Positions 59,734-64,000 of a DNA stretch of 64,000 bases are shown one piece after another. The DNA is taken from positions 1-64,000 of the forward strand of contig NZ_JZUE01000020.1 in assembly GCF_000969605.1 (NCBI RefSeq), read 5' to 3'. Below the pieces are notes generated by a model, which searched no databases, was not told where the DNA came from, and saw only the letters and a program-made list of their open reading frames with translations. Numbering within the stretch: the stretch's first letter is position 1; the number at the start of each line of letters is the position of its first letter. The DNA is from Aquincola tertiaricarbonis (GTDB lineage Bacteria > Pseudomonadota > Gammaproteobacteria > Burkholderiales > Burkholderiaceae_C). The position numbers were made by a program, and so were the translations under genes.

Positions 59734-60777
59734 TCAGCCGGCCTGGATGCGAGCGACCACTGCCTGCGCGAACTGCGAGGTGCTTGCCTTGCCGCCCAGA
59801 TCGCCGGTGCGCACCTGGTCGATGTTGAGGGCCTGGTCGATGGCGGTGCGCAGCCGCGTGGCCAGGTCCTGGCGCTTCACGTGGTCCAGCATCATGGCCG
59901 CGGCGAGCATCAGCGCCACCGGGTTGGCCTTGCCCTGGCCGGCGATGTCGGGCGCCGAGCCGTGCACCGCCTCGAAGATGGCCGCATTGGCGCCGATGTT
60001 GGCGCCCGGCGCCATGCCCAGGCCGCCCACCAGGCCGGCCACCAGGTCGGAGATGATGTCGCCGAACAGGTTGGTGGTGACGATGACGTCGAACTGCCAG
60101 GGGTTGAGCACCAGCTTCATCGCGCAGGCGTCGACGATCACCGTCTCCAGCTCGAACTTGCCCTTGTACTTGGCCTCGTACAGTTCCTTGCCGGTCTCCA
60201 GGAAGATGCCGGTCAGCGCCTTCATGATGTTGGCCTTGTGCACCACCGTCACCTTCTTGCGGCCGTTGGCCAGCGCATATTCGAAGGCGAACTCCAGCGC
60301 GCGGCGGCTGCCCTGGCGGGTATTGATGCCGGTGGCCATCGCCACGGCATGCGGGTCGTCGTCGATCTGCACGTAGTGCTCGTGGCCGATGTACAGGCCT
60401 TCCAGGTTCTCGCGCACGATCACCAGGTCGACGTTGTCGTAGCGGCCGCCGGGCACGATGGAGCGGGCCGGGCGCAGGTTGGCATACAGCTGGAATTCCT
60501 CGCGCAGGCGCACGTTGGAGGAGCGGTAGCCGCCGCCCGAGGGCGTTTCCAACGGTCCCTTGAGCGCCAGCCGGGTGCGGCGGATGCTGTCCAGCGCCGC
60601 ACGCGGCAGCGGATCGCCCGCGGCCTGCACACCGGCCAGGCCAGCCACCTGCGTGTCCCATTCGAACGGGGCGCCCAGGGCGTCCAACGCGGCCAGCGTG
60701 GCCTCGACGATCTCGGGTCCGATGCCGTCGCCGGGAATCAGGGTGGCGGGAATGGGGGAAGCGTTGGAAGCGGCCAT
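59734..60777 (-). CDS. Isocitrate dehydrogenase, NAD-type (IDH3-like)
   Basis: A 347-residue decarboxylating dehydrogenase of the isocitrate/isopropylmalate family: ATLIPGDGIGPEIVEATLAA at the start, RSSNVRLREEFQLYANLRPA with the substrate-binding Arg set, IVRENLEGLYIGHEH, and VTTNLFGDIISDLVAGLVGG with metal-binding Asp, FEAVHGSAPDIAGQGKANPV at the cofactor site. The GHEHYV and NLRPARS features fit the isocitrate (NAD-preferring, IDH3-like) branch. Nucleotide preference is not certain from sequence. Divergent from the PEP-CTERM gene over 180 bp. Confidence 0.92.
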   Translation of the reverse strand: MAASNASPIPATLIPGDGIGPEIVEATLAALDALGAPFEWDTQVAGLAGVQAAGDPLPRAALDSIRRTRLALKGPLETPSGGGYRSSNVRLREEFQLYANLRPARSIVPGGRYDNVDLVIVRENLEGLYIGHEHYVQIDDDPHAVAMATGINTRQGSRRALEFAFEYALANGRKKVTVVHKANIMKALTGIFLETGKELYEAKYKGKFELETVIVDACAMKLVLNPWQFDVIVTTNLFGDIISDLVAGLVGGLGMAPGANIGANAAIFEAVHGSAPDIAGQGKANPVALMLAAAMMLDHVKRQDLATRLRTAIDQALNIDQVRTGDLGGKASTSQFAQAVVARIQAG

Positions 60778-60957
60778 GGTTCGGTCTGGGTCGGAGGTCA
60801 GGAAGGGGCGTTGCGGCTCATGGTATGCCATCCCCCTTCGAACGTGGGGGCTGGCGTAACCGCTTGTGAACACGGCTTGAAGCGCCCGGCGGCAGCGACG
60901 AATCTGAGGCTTGCGGCCGCGTGTCGCGTGCCGCGCCAAGGAGTGGAGGATCACGCC

Positions 60958-61518
60958 ATGAAGTCGCTCGTCACCGTGCTGGGCTCGAGCCTGGCCGCCG
61001 GCATGCTTGTGTGCAGCGCACCCGCGCAGGCATTCACGCAGCCGGTGATGTTCAACCTGCTGCAGGCCTCCGGCACGGTGCAGACGCCGCTGGGCGTGGA
61101 CGACTCGCTGTTCGTCGACACGCTGGTCACCACCGAGGTGGGCGCGCTGCTGCAGCAGGTGACCTTCACCGTGGCCAGCGGCGTGTCGATGCTGGAAGGC
61201 TCGGCCGTCTGGCAGATCAGCACCGCCACCGGCGCCGGGCCACGGCTGGTGGGCGTGAACATCGACATCCTGGATGCCGGCAACAACGTGGTGCTGAGCG
61301 ACACCTTCGCCGGCGTGCTGGCCGGTTATGCCCACTCCACCCTCACCGGCCCCATCGGGCCGGGCACCTACACGCTGCGGGCCACCGGCAACGGCGTGCG
61401 GGATTCGTCGCTGGACATTTCCATCACCATGGCGGTGCCGGAGCCGTCGACCTGGGCGCTGATGCTGGGCGGCGGCCTGGGCATGTGCTGGCTGGCTGCG
61501 CGGCGCCGGCAGGGTTGA
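60958..61518 (+). CDS. PEP-CTERM exported protein (FxDxF type)
   Basis: A 186-residue exported protein with signal peptide (LGSSLAAGMLVCSAPAQAF), a beta-rich body that includes DDSLFVDTLVTTEVGALL and LTGPIGPGTYTLRATGNGVR, and a PEP-CTERM sorting signal: VPEPSTWALMLGGGLGMCWL then RRR. PEP-CTERM proteins are processed by exosortase and often accompany exopolysaccharide. AAGGAG-type ribosome site precedes ATG 60958. The exosortase is not in this window. Confidence 0.92.
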   Translation: MKSLVTVLGSSLAAGMLVCSAPAQAFTQPVMFNLLQASGTVQTPLGVDDSLFVDTLVTTEVGALLQQVTFTVASGVSMLEGSAVWQISTATGAGPRLVGVNIDILDAGNNVVLSDTFAGVLAGYAHSTLTGPIGPGTYTLRATGNGVRDSSLDISITMAVPEPSTWALMLGGGLGMCWLAARRRQG

Positions 61519-61561
61519 TGGCACCCTGGCCGCGGCGTCGCGGCCGGGGCGTGCCCCCTCG

Positions 61562-62632
61562 TCAGGCGGCGCCGGCCTCGCTGCGGCTGGCCACCAGGCG
61601 CAGGGCGGGCGCTTCCAGCAGCTTGCCCACCATGTTCACCCGGCGTTCCAGCCGCTCGGCGGCCAGGCGCTGGGCACGGTGGGCGCGGCCGAACAACTGC
61701 GCGGCGGACACCACCTCGTCGTCGTAGGCACCCACGCCCAGCGACAGGCTCACGCCCAGCGATTGCCCATCGCCCAGCTGCACCGGCTCGGCCATCGCCG
61801 ATTCGATGCGCGCGGCCAGCGCGCGGGCCTCCGCCTCGGCGCCGTGGCGCATCACGATGCCGAATTCGGCCTGGCCCAGGTGCGACAGCAGGTCGCCCAC
61901 GCGCACCTGCTGCGCCAGCCGGCGCGACACCTCGCGCAGCACGTCGTCGGCCACGCCGCGGCCGAAGCCGGTGACGATGTCGGTGTGGCCGTTGATGGCC
62001 AGCGACAGCACGCTGAACGGCTCGCCGGTGCGCATGGAGTACTGCAGCTCCACGTCCAGCGCCTCGTCGAAGCGGCGGCGGTCGGCGGTGCCGGTGACCG
62101 GATCGGACTTGGCCGCGCGTGCCAGCGACACCGCGCGGTAGTGCGCGGTGAGCGCGGTGCCGGCCAGCAGCGCGGCGTCCTGCAGGCGCTGCAGCTCGGC
62201 CGGGCCGAAGGCGCCGGCGCTCGCCGACAGCACGCCCAGCGTGCCCAGCTGGCGGCCGGCTTCGTCCAGCAGCGCCACGCCGGCATAGGCATGCAGGCCA
62301 TCGGCCAGGCTGCGCAACGCGCGGGCGGTGGGGCCGGGCTCGGTGGACAGGTCGTGGATCACCCGCAGCGGCTGGCCGGCGTGGGCGGCATCGGTTCCGG
62401 CCTGGGCCAGGTCCACGCCCATGGCCGACTTGAACCACAGGCGGTCGGCATCCAGCAGGCCGATGAAGGCGGCGCAGGCGCCGGTCAGCGCGGCGGCGCT
62501 GCGCACCACCGCGTCGAATGCCGGGTCCTGCGGCGTGTCCAGCAGCTCGTGTGCGTACACGGCAGCCAGGCGGGCCTGCTCATCGGAAGCGCCGGCGGTG
62601 GCGGAACGGTTCTGAACAACGAGTTGCGACAT
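61562..62632 (-). CDS. GAF-domain protein with degenerate GGDEF domain
   Basis: A 356-residue cytoplasmic protein: GAF sensory domain at about 20-165 (LDTPQDPAFDAVVRSAAALT, FIGLLDADRLWFKSAMGV) and a GGDEF-like domain at about 175-335. The active loop reads GQAEF (253-257) instead of GGDEF, the substrate-binding DxLTGLxNR is DPVTGTADR, and the metal-binding Asp region is LAINGHTDIVTGFG. Catalysis as a diguanylate cyclase is therefore unlikely; it may bind GTP or c-di-GMP as a sensor or act by protein contact. ATG 62632 is chosen. Confidence 0.9.
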   Translation of the reverse strand: MSQLVVQNRSATAGASDEQARLAAVYAHELLDTPQDPAFDAVVRSAAALTGACAAFIGLLDADRLWFKSAMGVDLAQAGTDAAHAGQPLRVIHDLSTEPGPTARALRSLADGLHAYAGVALLDEAGRQLGTLGVLSASAGAFGPAELQRLQDAALLAGTALTAHYRAVSLARAAKSDPVTGTADRRRFDEALDVELQYSMRTGEPFSVLSLAINGHTDIVTGFGRGVADDVLREVSRRLAQQVRVGDLLSHLGQAEFGIVMRHGAEAEARALAARIESAMAEPVQLGDGQSLGVSLSLGVGAYDDEVVSAAQLFGRAHRAQRLAAERLERRVNMVGKLLEAPALRLVASRSEAGAA

Positions 62633-62732
62633 GGAATGAGCCTTTCTTGGCAGATTCCACCGTATCGGCAGCGCGGCCAGAAAACCAAGTGGCCGGTGAA
62701 AACGGAGGCTGTAACAGCCGGCCGCGCCGCCT

Positions 62733-63743
62733 TCAGCCGCGCAGCACCCGCCCCGTCACCGGATAGGCCGGATCGGTGTAGTGGTGGGTGGAGGCATGGC
62801 CGGGCGGCACCAGGCCGTCGACAAAGGCCTCGTCCTGCGGCGTGAGGCTGACCTCCAGCGCGCCCAGGTAGTCCTGCCACTGCGCCAGGGTGCGCGGGCC
62901 GGCGATCACGCCGTCGATCAGCCGGTTGTTCAGCACCCACGCCACGGCGAACTGCCCGGGCGTCAGGCCGCGCTGCGCCGCATGGGCGGCCAGGCGCTGG
63001 GCCCCGTCCAGCGACTCGGGCCGGAACTCGGTCTGCAGCAGCCGCGTGTCGGCGCGGGCGGCGCGTGTGCCCGGCGCCGGCGCCTGGCCCGGCAGGTACT
63101 TGGCGGTGAGCACGCCGCGGGCCAGCGGGCTGTAGCTCACCACGCCCACGCCATAGTGGGCGCAGGCGGGCAGCACCTCGACCTCCACGCCGCGGCTCAT
63201 GGCGTTGTAGGGCGGCTGGCACACGATGGGCGGCGGCACGCCCATGCGCTGCGCCGTCTCCACCAGGCGGGCGATGCGCCAGCCGCGAAAGTTGGACACG
63301 CCGTAGTAGTGGATGTGGCCGTCGTCGATCAGCCGCGCCAGCGTGGAGAGGGTTTCCTCCACCGGCGTGGCCTCGTCGTCGCGGTGCAGGTACAGCACGT
63401 CGATCCAGTCGGTGCCCAGCCGGCGCAGGCTGTCCTGCACCGCCTGGCGCAGATGGCGGCGCGACAGGCCGCGGTCGTTCGGCCCCGGGCCCATCGGATT
63501 GAAGGCCTTGGTGGCCAGCACCCAGCGGTCGCGGTCGCCGGCGATCAGGCGGCCCACCATGCGCTCGGACTCGCCGCGCGCATAGGAATTGGCGGTGTCG
63601 ATGGCATTCAGGCCGGCGTCGCGCGCCAGGTCCAGCATGCAAGCGGCCTCGGGCTCGGCCGTCTGGTCGCCGAACATCATCGTGCCCAGCCACAGCGGCG
63701 AGACCTGCAGGCCGCTGCGGCCGAGGGGGCGGTAGGCCGGCAT
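62733..63743 (-). CDS. Aldo/keto reductase
   Basis: A 336-residue NADPH-dependent reductase with the AKR tetrad: Asp and Tyr in NAIDTANSYARG, Lys in VLATKAFNP, His in DVLYLHRDDEATP. It also has GVSNFRGWRIARLVE and VSYSPLARGVLTAKYLPGQ. ATG 63743 matches the conserved N terminus (MPAYRPLGRSGLQVSPL); a longer frame to 63785 enters the palindromic repeat and is less likely. Substrate is not readable. Confidence 0.93.
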   Translation of the reverse strand: MPAYRPLGRSGLQVSPLWLGTMMFGDQTAEPEAACMLDLARDAGLNAIDTANSYARGESERMVGRLIAGDRDRWVLATKAFNPMGPGPNDRGLSRRHLRQAVQDSLRRLGTDWIDVLYLHRDDEATPVEETLSTLARLIDDGHIHYYGVSNFRGWRIARLVETAQRMGVPPPIVCQPPYNAMSRGVEVEVLPACAHYGVGVVSYSPLARGVLTAKYLPGQAPAPGTRAARADTRLLQTEFRPESLDGAQRLAAHAAQRGLTPGQFAVAWVLNNRLIDGVIAGPRTLAQWQDYLGALEVSLTPQDEAFVDGLVPPGHASTHHYTDPAYPVTGRVLRG

Positions 63744-63744
63744 C

Positions 63745-63816
63745 TCAGTGCCGCCAGGCCGCCCGAAGGCACTGAACGCCCCCATGGGGGGCAGCGAGCG
63801 GAGCGAGCTTGGGGGC
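63745..63816. repeat. Palindromic intergenic repeat (REP-like)
   Basis: Compact palindrome cluster between the aldo/keto reductase and the hydratase-like gene: TCAGTGCC/GGCACTGA arms (63745-63752 and 63768-63775), a perfect 12-bp CCCCCATGGGGG (63779-63790), and AGCGAGCGGAGCGAGCT with GGGGGC arms pairing back to GCCCCC. Similar elements recur in genomes of Burkholderiales relatives, from memory. Only one copy occurs in this window. Confidence 0.6.
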
Positions 63817-63821
63817 TGTCA

Positions 63822-64000
63822 TCACACCACCACCTCCGCGATGGAGAAGACGACGCGCGCGTCGCCCAGGCGGCCCTCGTACGTCCCCGGCTTCATCGTG
63901 TCATGCGGCCGGATGAGCGTGCCGGTGGTCACCAGCGCGCCGGCCGGCACGGCCAGGTCGAGGGCGGCGGCATGGGCCCAGAAGTGCTGCATCGCAGCCA
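63822..64000 (-). CDS. Fumarylacetoacetate-hydrolase/2-keto-4-pentenoate hydratase-like, C-terminal fragment at the window edge
   Basis: The frame enters from base 64000 and ends at TGA 63822-63824, giving 58 residues, the C-terminal part of a longer protein. AMQHFWAHAAALDLAVPAGA, LVTTGTLIRPHDTMKPGTYE and a hydrophobic VVFSIAEVVV end are reminiscent of MhpD/HpcG hydratases, in which a 'G(x)WVTTGT' strand precedes the end. The identification is tentative because only the tail is visible. Confidence 0.5.
   Translation of the reverse strand, partial: AAMQHFWAHAAALDLAVPAGALVTTGTLIRPHDTMKPGTYEGRLGDARVVFSIAEVVV

Noticed and set aside
1-64000. CRISPR arrays, insertion sequences, integrases, phage genes
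   Set aside because: No regularly spaced repeats, transposase or integrase motifs seen on either strand.

Overview
The window is a 64 kb chromosomal segment of a very GC-rich bacterium. Gene content points to Betaproteobacteria, order Burkholderiales, probably a Rubrivivax/Leptothrix/Ideonella-like relative. The clues are an EarP/EF-P pair with Arg32, an intracellular PHB depolymerase with a Cys-Gln-Pro signature, a PEP-CTERM exported protein, a tandem glycine riboswitch before gcvTHP, the hupB-ppiD and uvrC-pgsA neighbourhoods, and DUF2868/DUF3482 partners. This placement is inferred from gene content; no ribosomal RNA gene is present.

Left part (1-16.5 kb): part of a non-flagellar type III secretion (T3SS) locus. 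A leftward, translationally coupled operon runs lytic transglycosylase, sctV, sctC, sctD, sctF-like, sctI, sctJ and leaves the window at base 1. A rightward arm carries sctU (with NPIH in place of the usual NPTH autocleavage motif), a FliO-like membrane protein that is not a standard part of non-flagellar injectisomes, a cysteine-free hydrophobic candidate secreted protein, a periplasmic protein, a polymorphic nuclease toxin with a YezG-type immunity protein, a GNAT enzyme, and a 982-residue LysM protein with C-terminal hydrophobic segments. This arm looks like an effector or accessory module, and it ends at a tRNA-His gene whose 3' end faces the T3SS locus. The ATPase, export gate SctR/S/T, sorting platform and classical translocators are not in the window.

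Middle (16.6-43.8 kb): core housekeeping genes. They are hupB/tRNA-Val/ppiD/tRNA-His; uvrC-lipoprotein-pgsA-EamA transporter; earP and efp (EarP rhamnosylates EF-P at Arg32); a heme-dependent oxidative N-demethylase with an MnmC-like protein whose methyltransferase half is degenerate; an S9 peptidase and rpiA divergent from pyrD; a hemerythrin preceded by an FNR/DNR-like box; 3-oxoacid CoA-transferase scoBA divergent from a thioesterase and PAS-LuxR regulator; glutathione transferase, thioesterase, YceH and SDR genes; ETF-ubiquinone oxidoreductase; and the DUF2868/DUF3482 pair.

Right part (43.8-64 kb): a tandem glycine riboswitch controls gcvT-gcvH-gcvP, followed by sdaA (glycine to serine to pyruvate) and a large unorthodox sensor kinase overlapping the sdaA stop. 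Then come a SulP transporter, a cupin, a glutathione transferase, PHB depolymerase, a FeeM-type N-acyltransferase fused to PilZ, an isocitrate dehydrogenase, a PEP-CTERM protein, a GAF protein with a ruined GGDEF motif, an aldo/keto reductase, a palindromic intergenic repeat, and the end of a hydratase-like gene leaving the right edge. Genes are tightly packed with many 4-bp stop/start overlaps. Apart from the riboswitch leader no gene-free stretch exceeds 300 bases.
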